From JBEKTW01 sp049515655 (GTDB lineage: Bacteria > Bacteroidota > Ignavibacteria > UBA10030 > SZUA-254): a stretch of 64,000 nt of DNA. Position numbers and translations under genes: made by a program. Position 1 is the first letter of the stretch; every line of letters starts with the position of its first letter. Positions 53,001-61,591 of this stretch are shown here, one piece after another. The notes beneath the pieces were generated by a model. The model saw only the letters and a list, made by a program, of their open reading frames with translations, made no database searches and was not told the origin of the DNA. The stretch covers positions 98,289 through 162,288 of the forward strand of contig JBEKTW010000006.1 in NCBI GenBank assembly GCA_049515655.1. Direction: 5' to 3'.

Positions 53001-53282
53001 TCACGGGGTTTTCCGTGTGTTCGCCTCAATGTCGATGAGAATATAGATAACTCCCCCCACACAGTACAACATCAGAATGGGGACGATCGCCGCGATCAAT
53101 GCCCCACCATAGCCTTCCACCAACGACCTCACGTTCGGGAATCGCATTCCCCCGGAAAAATACTGGATGAAGAAAAGGAGAATGTTGAGCAACCACAAAA
53201 TGCTGCCAACGATGCTCATCTTCTGACAGACGTACGCCACATTGCGCAAACCCTTATACTTTTCCATAAGATTCTCCAGCAT
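53001..53282 (-). CDS. Small two-helix membrane protein, unknown function
   Basis: This 93-residue protein has two hydrophobic helices (IVGSILWLLNILLFFIQYF and GALIAAIVPILMLYCVGGVIYILI) with a short connection between them. It is transcribed alone: a strong terminator follows and the next gene upstream (53396-55525) ends about 110 nt before it. I recognise no family. Length and topology resemble small envelope or holin-like proteins, with no proof. Confidence 0.7.
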   Translation of the reverse strand: MLENLMEKYKGLRNVAYVCQKMSIVGSILWLLNILLFFIQYFSGGMRFPNVRSLVEGYGGALIAAIVPILMLYCVGGVIYILIDIEANTRKTP

Positions 53283-53395
53283 TGTTAGAGAATTAGTGAG
53301 TTCTGTTGCAGGAAAATAGGATTTTGTTGGTCAAATGTCAAATCCGTGGTTTGCGACGTCAGAACATGCGACGTCAGAACGGACGCGGATGGGTT

Positions 53396-55525
53396 CTATT
53401 TTATTCCGAACACGAGGTCGGGATCTCTCACTTCCCAGGTCCCGGAGGCAATTTTCTCCTGATCCCGTGTCAAAACCCACGAATCGTCAAGAGGTTGCAA
53501 CAATGGGCGAGCGCGGGCGCTGAGCGGAGCGATCCAGCACAGCAATCCCTGAGCGACGAAGGGGTTTTCAATGATCTGCGTGAGTGTAAGGCTGCTGTCG
53601 AAAAGCGGCTCTTTTTCGATGATGACGGAATCTCCGTTGAATCGAATCGGAAATTTCCCCGCGAGGTTTGCGGCGATTCGATTTTCCGACGCTCTTCCGT
53701 ACAAAAAAACCATCTCATTTTGTAAATCACCGAGCGAAACGCTTGTATCGGGTCGGATCGTCAGTGACCAGCCGGCCTTGTCCATTTCCGCCGAGTCCCG
53801 CTGCGCCAGGGATAACAGGTAGTCCCGATGCTGCAGTGAACCGACAATCATGATGCCATCTGAAGGCTCGCGTAAATCTCCGAGCTTCACGGGGAGCTTC
53901 TGAATTTTCAATACCTCTCCATCGGGGTCGAGAAGGGCACGCTTTGGCTTGTGGCTTGAAAAAACTTCAAACGGAACGTCGTTATGGTATACTTTCGAAC
54001 TATCACTGCCAATCCAAACGGTCGTTTTCTTCACTTCTGTTGAATCGTCAACTCCCACTTCAACGAATGTTGTAAACTTATCGTATCCGACGACGCGCAC
54101 GCGGCCTTGCGTCAGCCATCCGCCGCTGTGCCGTGTTGCCTTGACATTGTAGATCTTCAGTCGCGGAATTCCCTTGCCGTTGACCCATTGGTCAAAGAAC
54201 CACGTCAGTTCTTTTCCGGAAAGCTCTTCGGCAAGACGTTGGAAGTCCGACAGAGTCGCCGGCTTGAGATTAAACCGACGGGCGAATTCCTTGCACAGTC
54301 GGAAAAACACCGTATCGCCGATTATGTGTCGCAGCATGTTGTGGACATAGGATGCTTTGAGGTAATGCGTTGGAAGCGTGCGCAGGTCGGCTTTCTCATG
54401 GAGCGGTACATCCTTTCCCGCTGCGACGCGCATGATGAGGGAACGCAGGAGAGGATGATGACCCAACGAATCCCGGAGCGTCGCCACTCCACGTGCTTCG
54501 TCGTAGAGTTTCGCGGAATATTCACACAATCCCTCGGAGAGGAAGGCAATGTCGTCCTGATTCACGAATACGGTCGAGGGCCACCATTGATGGGCGATCT
54601 CATGCGGCAGGATGGACTGAACCTGGTTAAATTTGTCCGTTGTCTCGAACGCAAATCGCTTCACCATGATGAATGAGGGTGACGCTACTGCGAGGACGTT
54701 TCTACCCGCCACCCAATCATCAACTTCAATGATGGAAAGTTTGGGAAATCTGAACGGTGTGAAGTGGGCGCTGTAATACTTCAGCACATTTTCGGCTAAA
54801 TCAAGAACCTTCCTCGCCGAAATCGAGTCTTCGGGGAATAACTCGACCCCGATGGGAAGGGCCCCATCCGTCCTCAGCGCTTTGAAGAACTTTCCTGCAC
54901 AGATCCAGCCGATGACCGGAATCGGCTGGTCAGATTCCCACACGAATTGCGTCGATCCTCCCATTGCGGTTCGGCTGACGAGTCGGCCGACGGTTATTGC
55001 GTCCCAGTCTTCCGGTACAATTACTGACAAACGGACGAACTGAAGCGCGTCCGGGCCGCTGGGAAGAATCTCCTCCTCCCGTAAAACCGCCCGCTCGGTT
55101 GTCATACACGTAAAATCCGAACGAAAGGACAATTCTCCGGAATATGTCACGACAACGTCGATCGTCGAGTCGCGCGGAACGCCCCGGATTTCAATCCCGT
55201 CGCGAGTCCGCTTGAAGTCTAACTTCTTCCCCCGTGCGGTCACCTCCTCGACGGTGTACACCGGCAACAATCTCAGGTTAATGGTCTCGGTTCCCGTCAG
55301 GGTTGGCCGGAGTGAGAGAGTATCAATGCAGCGAAGAGCGTTCGTTGACGGAAAGAGATGAAGCTCAGCACAGTGCGCCGTGACCACAAGTTTGTCGCCA
55401 TTCCGGTCCTGCGCAGGGGCACATACCATAAAACACAAGGAGGCGGCCCAGACTGCGAGCCACCTCCGGTGAAATCCTAAATCCGAAATCCTAAATCCGA
55501 AATCGGGTTGTGGCGTTTGCACCAC
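53396..55525 (-). CDS. M1-family metallopeptidase, exported
   Basis: This protein of 709 residues has an M1 peptidase domain with HEIAHQWW (HExxH zinc site) and the third zinc ligand Glu in SEGLCEYSA 18 residues later. The N-terminal beta domain (about 40-230) and C-terminal domains match the aminopeptidase N layout, while the GAMEN motif is not obvious (SIIEVDDWVAGRN is in its place), so substrate choice may differ. The signal peptide is WLAVWAASLCFMVCAPAQ. Its first 18 residues (including FGFRISDLGF) are encoded by the 14-bp repeat at 55471-55504. The GTG start overlaps the stop of the upstream gene by 1 nt. Confidence 0.86.
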   Translation of the reverse strand: MVQTPQPDFGFRISDLGFHRRWLAVWAASLCFMVCAPAQDRNGDKLVVTAHCAELHLFPSTNALRCIDTLSLRPTLTGTETINLRLLPVYTVEEVTARGKKLDFKRTRDGIEIRGVPRDSTIDVVVTYSGELSFRSDFTCMTTERAVLREEEILPSGPDALQFVRLSVIVPEDWDAITVGRLVSRTAMGGSTQFVWESDQPIPVIGWICAGKFFKALRTDGALPIGVELFPEDSISARKVLDLAENVLKYYSAHFTPFRFPKLSIIEVDDWVAGRNVLAVASPSFIMVKRFAFETTDKFNQVQSILPHEIAHQWWPSTVFVNQDDIAFLSEGLCEYSAKLYDEARGVATLRDSLGHHPLLRSLIMRVAAGKDVPLHEKADLRTLPTHYLKASYVHNMLRHIIGDTVFFRLCKEFARRFNLKPATLSDFQRLAEELSGKELTWFFDQWVNGKGIPRLKIYNVKATRHSGGWLTQGRVRVVGYDKFTTFVEVGVDDSTEVKKTTVWIGSDSSKVYHNDVPFEVFSSHKPKRALLDPDGEVLKIQKLPVKLGDLREPSDGIMIVGSLQHRDYLLSLAQRDSAEMDKAGWSLTIRPDTSVSLGDLQNEMVFLYGRASENRIAANLAGKFPIRFNGDSVIIEKEPLFDSSLTLTQIIENPFVAQGLLCWIAPLSARARPLLQPLDDSWVLTRDQEKIASGTWEVRDPDLVFGIK
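55471..55504. repeat. Tandem 14-bp repeat inside the M1 peptidase start
   Basis: GAAATCCTAAATCC occurs twice in perfect tandem (55471-55484, 55485-55498) and a third copy begins (GAAATC). It encodes the FRISDLGF stretch near the N-terminus of the peptidase. It belongs to the AAATCC family of repeats. Confidence 0.85.
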
Positions 55526-56043
55526 TACTGCCGTGGCATCGAAGGAGGAGGCGGAGGCATGATCGGCAGCTTCGGCTTGAACACGCTGTACCCTATCAAT
55601 CCTCCCAGCAAGCCAAAGACGACGTCGATGGCGAGGCTTGAGAAGAATTTGATGACCATGAGCAGGAATGTTGCACTGTCGCGCAGCGATTCTTCGACTG
55701 CCTGCAATGCTTCGTCAGGAATGTTCAACTGCCGGAGCCACCCTACGAGAAATTCGCCGACGATATTGCCGAACAATTTCAGGAACATCATCGAAAGCGC
55801 CGTGCCGACAATTGCACCGAATACCCCGGAAAGTGCCCCGACGGCCAGGCAATCTCCCGACGTGTAGGGCGGGGTGTCGGGGGTGAAATTGTTCTTGTAG
55901 AACAGCACGGCCGAAAATCCCCCCAGCATAATACCGGCGCAGCACAGACAATTGAGGATGTTGAGAAACGGCACGGCAGAGATGACACCCATGATGATCC
56001 CGCCGTAGATGGCGGGAATGAGCTTGTCAGGTTTTGGATTCAT
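55525..56043 (-). CDS. Membrane protein with four helices, unknown function
   Basis: This 172-residue protein has about four hydrophobic segments (GGIIMGVISAVPFLNILNCLCCAGIMLGGFSAVLFY, GALSGVFGAIVGTALSMMFL, then FLLMVIKFFSSLAIDVVFGLLGGLIGYSV) with glycine-zipper patterns and a Pro-rich end (MPPPPPSMPRQ). It overlaps the DUF2085 gene by 17 nt and its stop overlaps the M1 peptidase start by 1 nt, so the three are coupled. I cannot name a family. Confidence 0.7.
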   Translation of the reverse strand: MNPKPDKLIPAIYGGIIMGVISAVPFLNILNCLCCAGIMLGGFSAVLFYKNNFTPDTPPYTSGDCLAVGALSGVFGAIVGTALSMMFLKLFGNIVGEFLVGWLRQLNIPDEALQAVEESLRDSATFLLMVIKFFSSLAIDVVFGLLGGLIGYSVFKPKLPIMPPPPPSMPRQ

Positions 56044-56533
56044 AGCAGATTCCTTGAGTTTGTTGTGAACGCGACATGAGTTCGGAAAAAGCTTCTTCGA
56101 ACAACGGTGTCAATGCAAAGGCCGACACCACGCCGAAGAACAATCCCGTGAAATGACGGGTAATGAGATTTTCAGGGGTGAGACCAGCGGCCCCCAAAAA
56201 CACATCGAGAATCATGGGAATCGCACCGGCGATCAATATCCGAAATGCTGGTACGGTTCTCTTACGTGCGACCAGCGGTACGGCCAGGACGCCGGCGAGA
56301 AATCCGAGGTAAACACCTGAACACCGGGCGCAGACTGCGAGCTTATGGCCAAAGATATGGAGCGAACGGGAATCATACTGATGGCAAATCGTCGAAAAAA
56401 CGGCATAGTTCTCTCGGGAGGCGGCAGGGTATCCGGAGGCCGCAAGAAAGGGCGGAAGGAATAGTAGGGCGCACCAGAGGAATGCGCCACCGAGCAGAAC
56501 ATAATACCCCGCCTGTCGTTTCGTCTGATTCAT
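56027..56533 (-). CDS. DUF2085 membrane protein
   Basis: This protein of about 168 residues has four hydrophobic helices and the DUF2085 signature TICHQYDSRSLHIFGHKLAVCARCSGVYLGFL, with the His and Cys residues that look like a metal site. Its role is unknown. It is the first gene of a three-gene coupled set with the four-helix protein and the M1 peptidase. The start at 56533 is used because MNQTKRQ begins directly before the first helix; a longer frame has no family match. Confidence 0.86.
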   Translation of the reverse strand: MNQTKRQAGYYVLLGGAFLWCALLFLPPFLAASGYPAASRENYAVFSTICHQYDSRSLHIFGHKLAVCARCSGVYLGFLAGVLAVPLVARKRTVPAFRILIAGAIPMILDVFLGAAGLTPENLITRHFTGLFFGVVSAFALTPLFEEAFSELMSRSQQTQGICYESKT

Positions 56534-56682
56534 AGAATTCAAACAAAGGTAGCGGAAAAAAAAATCATAATCAAGAGTCTTTGAAAGTCCCAAGATGAAA
56601 TCCCGGGCGCGGACGAGAATTGCAATTCAAATCACAATGATTTATATTCAATCACTTGAAATACAAATTCTAAGCACTAAAC

Positions 56683-56745
56683 CCGAAATCCTAAATTCCG
56701 CCTCTCAGAATCCCGCTACCCAGCGGAATCCAGAGGCGGGACAAA
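56683..56745 (+). repeat. 63-bp dispersed repeat, copy 2
   Basis: It matches copy 1 (44969-45031) with one difference. Here the outer stem (CCGCCTCT with AGAGGCGG) is intact, so the hairpin is nested and nearly complete. It lies in the gap of about 190 bp between DUF2085 and the agmatinase-family gene. Confidence 0.85.
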
Positions 56746-56784
56746 TTCTAAGCACAAATTTCGCACATCTCATATCGGAATGTT

Positions 56785-57687
56785 ATGTTTAAGACTCTCG
56801 GCATCGAATCCAATTTCCTCGGCATCGAGGAGGAACATTCTTCTTTGGAACGTTCAAGGGTCGTCATCCTTCCGGTTCCGTACGAACGCACGGTGAGCTA
56901 CGGCGGCGGCACGAAGCTTGGCCCCGGGGCGATCCTCGATGCTTCCCATTACGTCGAGTTCTATGATGAGGAGACACACCGCGAAGTCCACACCGAGGTT
57001 GGCATTTCAACGCTGAAGCCGCTCGAGTTCGGGAAGAAGAACGACAAGGCGGCGCTCGAGATGATTTACAGGACGACGATGTCGTTGCTGAGCCAACAGA
57101 AATTCGTTGTGACGCTTGGCGGTGAGCACACGCTGTCACAGGCCGTCATTGCCGCATTTGCCGAGAAGTTCAACGACCTTTCGATACTTCATATAGATGC
57201 GCATTCGGACCTGAGAATGGAATACCAGGGCAATAAATTCAGTCATGCTTGCATTATGGCACGCGTTTGCGAGTTCATCGACCCGCAACGCATTGTCCAG
57301 GTTGGCATTCGCGCGCAATGTATCGAGGAGGCGGAATTCATCAGGGAGAAAGGCATCACAACGCTGTATGCCCATGAAATCCGGGAGAAAAAGTATTCGA
57401 AGATACTAAAACAGTGGGACGATTTTGCGATTGAACGGCTGACCGGTCATGTGTACGTAACGTTCGATGTCGACGGGTTCGACCCCTCCATTATGCCCGC
57501 GACGGGAACTCCGGAGCCCAACGGCCTCTTCTGGTCCGAGACTATGTCGTTGCTGAAGAAACTAAGCCGTCAGAAGGTTGTGGTGGGTTGCGATGTCGTG
57601 GAATTCGCGCCGATCAAAGGACTCCATCACCCCGAGTTGACCGCGGCGAAGCTGGTGTCGAAGATGATCAACTATTTTTGCCGGTAG
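56785..57687 (+). CDS. speB: Agmatinase/arginase-family ureohydrolase
   Basis: This 300-residue protein has the ureohydrolase metal motifs: GGEHTLS, HIDAHSDLR and FDVDGFDPS, which bind two Mn ions. The spacing and the phrase VVILPVPYERTVSYGGGTKLGPGAI match agmatinase-like (SpeB) more than arginase. It would hydrolyse agmatine to putrescine and urea. No other polyamine genes are in the window, and guanidinobutyrase or formiminoglutamase-type activity cannot be excluded, so the symbol is tentative. Confidence 0.85.
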   Translation: MFKTLGIESNFLGIEEEHSSLERSRVVILPVPYERTVSYGGGTKLGPGAILDASHYVEFYDEETHREVHTEVGISTLKPLEFGKKNDKAALEMIYRTTMSLLSQQKFVVTLGGEHTLSQAVIAAFAEKFNDLSILHIDAHSDLRMEYQGNKFSHACIMARVCEFIDPQRIVQVGIRAQCIEEAEFIREKGITTLYAHEIREKKYSKILKQWDDFAIERLTGHVYVTFDVDGFDPSIMPATGTPEPNGLFWSETMSLLKKLSRQKVVVGCDVVEFAPIKGLHHPELTAAKLVSKMINYFCR

Positions 57688-57712
57688 AAATTGCGGTACC
57701 CTCCCGGCGCCG

Positions 57713-58915
57713 TCAGGAAACGAGCTTGATCCTGAATGTCGTTCCCTTCCCGACCTTGCTTTCCTTGACGAACAATTTGCCCTTGTGGTAGGTCTCAACG
57801 ATTCTTTTTGAGAGGCTTAATCCCAGTCCCCAGCCCCGTTGTTTTGTGCTGTACCCGGGGCGGAAAATGTCCTTCTTGTAACGCATGTCGATCCCTTTTC
57901 CGGTATCCCGTACATCTATCAGAACGGCATTGCCTTTTCGCAGGAGGGAAATCGTGATTGACCCGACGCCGTTCTCAATGGCATCGAGCGCATTCTTGAT
58001 GAGATTTTCGATCACCCATTCGAACAGTTCGCGATTGACGTTGGCTGTTATGCGCTCGGTCGCCTCGACCCTCAGATCAATGTTTTTGATGTCGGCACGG
58101 GAAGGGAGTCGTTTCTGGAAGTAATCGACTACTGATTGGACGACCTCAACGAGGTTCTCCTCTTTCAGACTGGGTTTTGACCCGATCTTTGAAAATCGTT
58201 CCGTCACTTTCTGTAATCGCTGGAGGTCGTTCTCAATTTCCGAGATTGTATCCAGCTGCCCGGGATCGCCGGCGGTCCTTGTTTTGATCAACTCTGTCCA
58301 CCCCATCAAACTCGAAAGCGGTGTGCCCAGTTGGTGCGCCGTTTCCTTCGCCATCCCTACCCAGATATTGCTCTGTTCATTGCGCTTGATATGACTGAAG
58401 CCGATGTACCCGATCAGAATAAACATGCCTGCGACGGCAATTTCAATGTACGGCAGCCAGCGCAATTTCTTGATCATACTCGATTCGCCGTAGTGGACAT
58501 AACTCAGCACGATAGAATCCTGTACCGTAACAGGAATCGGTGAGTTTTCCCGGTCGAGCTCGGCGATCGTCTTCTGCAAATATTCCTGCTGCTGGGGCAT
58601 CGTAAGGGTGGTGTCGAGGTCGACATTGCGAGAATTGCTCTGAAACGGTTGAAGGGGGCGGCGGTCGGGGTCGGAGAGAACGATCGGGAAATCGATGGGG
58701 CGAATGATCTCGTCGAAGACGAAACTGTAGTCGGCGGGTTCGGGCGGACTCGTGACAAGGAACTGGAGCGAGCGGGCGTACAGGCTCGCTATTTCGTGCT
58801 CCTTCTGAAGGAGTTGTTTGACGATAAGGCGTGTGTACATGAGTGTCGCCACCACGATGACAACCGCGATGATGAGCAACACGACCTTGATATTGGCACT
58901 TCGCGGTATGCGCAT
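57713..58915 (-). CDS. Membrane sensor histidine kinase
   Basis: This protein of 400 residues has two membrane helices (VVLLIIAVVIVVATLMYT and IEIAVAGMFILIGYIGF) around an external sensor segment. The H-box reads AKETAHQLGTPLSSLMGW (His near residue 194), followed by the N-box region NLIKNALDAIE, G1 RDTGKGID and G2 RGWGLGLSLSKRIVE. The QLGTPLSSL form is a common variant in the Bacteroidota. The start at 58915 begins just 5 nt after the purA stop, so it is co-transcribed with purA. The partner regulator is not in view. Confidence 0.9.
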   Translation of the reverse strand: MRIPRSANIKVVLLIIAVVIVVATLMYTRLIVKQLLQKEHEIASLYARSLQFLVTSPPEPADYSFVFDEIIRPIDFPIVLSDPDRRPLQPFQSNSRNVDLDTTLTMPQQQEYLQKTIAELDRENSPIPVTVQDSIVLSYVHYGESSMIKKLRWLPYIEIAVAGMFILIGYIGFSHIKRNEQSNIWVGMAKETAHQLGTPLSSLMGWTELIKTRTAGDPGQLDTISEIENDLQRLQKVTERFSKIGSKPSLKEENLVEVVQSVVDYFQKRLPSRADIKNIDLRVEATERITANVNRELFEWVIENLIKNALDAIENGVGSITISLLRKGNAVLIDVRDTGKGIDMRYKKDIFRPGYSTKQRGWGLGLSLSKRIVETYHKGKLFVKESKVGKGTTFRIKLVS

Positions 58916-58920
58916 TGTTC

Positions 58921-60192
58921 TCAGCTCACGAACATGATTTGGTCGCGGCGCGCCCCGACGGAAATCATTCTCAACTCCGTTCCACCAAAGGACGCAATGG
59001 CTTGGGCGTACTTCTGAGCGTTCAACGGAAGGTCTGCATATGCCGTCAACTCCGAAGTTTTGGTTTTCCATCCATCAAACGATTCATAGAGGGGAACGGC
59101 GGCGTCGAGCGTTTCTGCGTCATTCGGAAACGACTTGAGCAGCTTCCCGTTGAGTTGGTAGCCGACGCACACCTTAATCTCGTCAAAAGTATCGAGGACG
59201 TCGAGTTTTGTCACCGCGATCTGTCTGATACCGTTGATCATTGCAGAATACTTCAGCGCGACCGCGTCGAACCACCCGCAGCGGCGCGGGCGGCCGGTGG
59301 TAGCACCGTATTCATGTCCGATTTCCCGCAATTGTTCGCCCGTTGTGTCGCGAAGCTCGGTGGGGAATGGTCCATTCCCGACACGCGTCGAATACGCCTT
59401 TACGACGCCGAGGATGGAACTGACCGCGGTGGGTGGAATTCCCAGACCGGTGCAGGCTCCGCCGCTAGTCGGATTAGATGACGTCACGTAGGGGTACGTT
59501 CCGTGGTCGACGTCGAGGAGCGCCCCCTGCGCACCTTCCGCCAGGATCAGCTTGTTGTCGCGCAAGGCCTTGTTCAAGAACAGGGCAGTATCGGTAACAT
59601 AGCCGTCGACTTTTTTATCGAACTCTTCGTACTCGCACACGATCTTGTCGACGTCGAGCTCGGTCTCGCCGTAGATTTTCTTCAGAATCTGGTTCTTCTC
59701 TTCGATATTCTTTTTCAGCTTTGCGACCAGGACATCACGGTGGAGAAGGTCGGAAATCTTGATTCCCACTCTCATCGCCTTGTCGATGTACGCCGGACCG
59801 ATCCCACGCCCGGTTGTACCGATCTTCTCCGATTGTCTTTCGCGGGCGCTGTCGAGCAGCTTATGGTAGGGCATGATGAGGTGCGCGTTGTGGCTTACCA
59901 GAAGTCTGCCCTTGAGGTTGATGTTCAATTGTTCAAGCTGGTGGATTTCCTCCATCATGGCGATGGGATCGACGACGACACCGTTGCCGATGACACAGGT
60001 GACATGCGGATGAAAAATGCCGGCGGGGATGAGGTGGAGGACATGCTGCCGGTCACCGATGACGATCGTGTGACCTGCATTTGCGCCGCCCTGATAGCGG
60101 GCGACAATGTCAACCTTCTGGCTGAGGAGGTCGACGATTTTTCCTTTTCCTTCGTCGCCCCATTGGGCGCCGACAACAATCTGAACGGGCAT
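58921..60192 (-). CDS. purA: Adenylosuccinate synthetase
   Basis: This 423-residue protein has VGAQWGDEGKGKIVDLLS at the N-terminus, with the catalytic Asp and the GTP loop, and GANAGHTI downstream with the catalytic His. GRPRRCGWFDAV and TKLDVLD match the later signature. It catalyses IMP plus aspartate to adenylosuccinate using GTP in AMP synthesis. It is followed closely by a histidine kinase gene, an unusual pairing. Confidence 0.97.
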   Translation of the reverse strand: MPVQIVVGAQWGDEGKGKIVDLLSQKVDIVARYQGGANAGHTIVIGDRQHVLHLIPAGIFHPHVTCVIGNGVVVDPIAMMEEIHQLEQLNINLKGRLLVSHNAHLIMPYHKLLDSARERQSEKIGTTGRGIGPAYIDKAMRVGIKISDLLHRDVLVAKLKKNIEEKNQILKKIYGETELDVDKIVCEYEEFDKKVDGYVTDTALFLNKALRDNKLILAEGAQGALLDVDHGTYPYVTSSNPTSGGACTGLGIPPTAVSSILGVVKAYSTRVGNGPFPTELRDTTGEQLREIGHEYGATTGRPRRCGWFDAVALKYSAMINGIRQIAVTKLDVLDTFDEIKVCVGYQLNGKLLKSFPNDAETLDAAVPLYESFDGWKTKTSELTAYADLPLNAQKYAQAIASFGGTELRMISVGARRDQIMFVS

Positions 60193-60285
60193 AAAAACGC
60201 AGACACAAAAAATCCGATTTCTAACCCGCCCTGAGGTTTTCGGGACGGGACGAAACCGGAATGAACCCTAGTCGTTCCTGGTCAA

Positions 60286-60627
60286 CTATGGAGCGAAACT
60301 TGCGACCGCCTTCTTCACGGTCGGGTACAACTCAAAAATCGTCGTGAGTTTTGTCATCGCCATGAGACTTTGAATCTTTTCGGTCGCCGCTGCGATTTTC
60401 AAATCGCCTTTGGCATCCTTCATTGTTTTCATGGCTTCGATAAGCATTGCCAGCCCGGAGCTATTCATGCTCTGTACTCCCGACATGTCCACGACGACCT
60501 TTTTCTTGTGCTTGTCGACGAGTTTGTGCAGCTCGTTATTCAGCGCCGTGGCGTCCGGGCCGCCCAGGACGCTCCCTTCGAGCGCGATAACCGTGACGCC
60601 TTCAACTTCCCTGGTTAATAGCTTCAT
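60286..60627 (-). CDS. STAS-domain anti-anti-sigma-like protein
   Basis: This protein of 113 residues is a lone STAS domain: EGVTVIALEGSVLGGPDATALNNELHKLVD, then KKVVVDMSGVQSMNSSGLAMLIEAM, with the SpoIIAA-like Ser pair region (MNSSG). The Ser following Asn is the likely phosphorylation site. SpoIIE-type phosphatases are known to act on such proteins, and three of them are in this window, so one may be its partner (inference). The start overlaps the secF end by 26 nt, and the gene follows secD-secF, so it may respond to membrane or export status. ATG at 60627 has a GAGAAG element. Confidence 0.9.
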   Translation of the reverse strand: MKLLTREVEGVTVIALEGSVLGGPDATALNNELHKLVDKHKKKVVVDMSGVQSMNSSGLAMLIEAMKTMKDAKGDLKIAAATEKIQSLMAMTKLTTIFELYPTVKKAVASFAP

Positions 60628-61570
60628 ACGAGATCTTCTCCGCGACAGCGGGCTTGAGCTTCTTGGACTGTTTCCGAAGCGTATAGTCAAGCACAATGGC
60701 GCTTGCGATGTAAATTGATGAATACGTTCCTGTCGTGATGCCGATGGTCAGTGCAAACGAGAATCCCCGGTTGACTTCACCACCGAAGAAGAACAGGATG
60801 AGCGTGATGATGAAAATCGTTCCGGAAGTAATGATCGTCCGGCTCAACACGTCATTCAGACTCTTGTTGATGAGATCCTTCAACTCCATCGTGCGATAGA
60901 TTTTCTGATTTTCCCGGATCCGGTCGAAGATGACGACCGTATCGTTCATCGAAAGACCGATGAGCGTAAGAAATGCCGCGATCATATTCTGGTCGATTTC
61001 GAAATTCGTGTACGGTGTAAGCCCATCTACGATGGAAACCAGTCCGAGTGTCACCATGACGTCGTGGAAGAGAGAAACGAGCGCTCCGACGCCGTAGATG
61101 AACTTGAATCGCAATGCGACATAGAGCGACATGGCGATGAGCGACGAGAGCACGGCGTACAACGCATTCCGCCTGAACTCCGCGCCGATCTTGGGTCCGA
61201 TCTTCTGCTCTTGAAGAACATGGGGGTTCTGGTCGGGGAATGTCCGCCCAAGTGCCGCCTTGATTCTATCGCCAACGGACGTTCCCTCACCCTGGAGCTC
61301 CGTTCGAACGAGGATCTTGTTGGGCTGGCCAAACACCTTTATCTCCGACCTCGGGAATCCTTCTTTATCCATCATGGCACGAATAGTGCCGACGTCGGGA
61401 GGTCGATTGAATTCGACAATCAGTTCGGTTCCGCCGAGGAAATCGATCCCGAAGTGGTACCCTTTGATCGCGAGCGAAATCAATCCGATCACGATGACAG
61501 TGACGGAAACCGTGTACCAAAGGTACCGCTTTCCCATGAAATCAATATTTGTCTTACGAAAAAATCGCAT
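60602..61570 (-). CDS. secF: Protein export protein SecF
   Basis: This 322-residue protein has six membrane helices and the SecF motifs: an N-terminal FDFMGKRY-like start (NIDFMGKRYLWYTVSV), the FGIDFLGGTELIVEF stretch, and the GLSMNDTVVIFDRIREN sequence. It pairs with SecD to drive late steps of Sec export. It follows secD by about 20 nt and its end overlaps the STAS gene. Confidence 0.95.
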   Translation of the reverse strand: MRFFRKTNIDFMGKRYLWYTVSVTVIVIGLISLAIKGYHFGIDFLGGTELIVEFNRPPDVGTIRAMMDKEGFPRSEIKVFGQPNKILVRTELQGEGTSVGDRIKAALGRTFPDQNPHVLQEQKIGPKIGAEFRRNALYAVLSSLIAMSLYVALRFKFIYGVGALVSLFHDVMVTLGLVSIVDGLTPYTNFEIDQNMIAAFLTLIGLSMNDTVVIFDRIRENQKIYRTMELKDLINKSLNDVLSRTIITSGTIFIITLILFFFGGEVNRGFSFALTIGITTGTYSSIYIASAIVLDYTLRKQSKKLKPAVAEKISYEAINQGS

Positions 61571-61591
61571 TCACATTCTCCAGAATGACAA

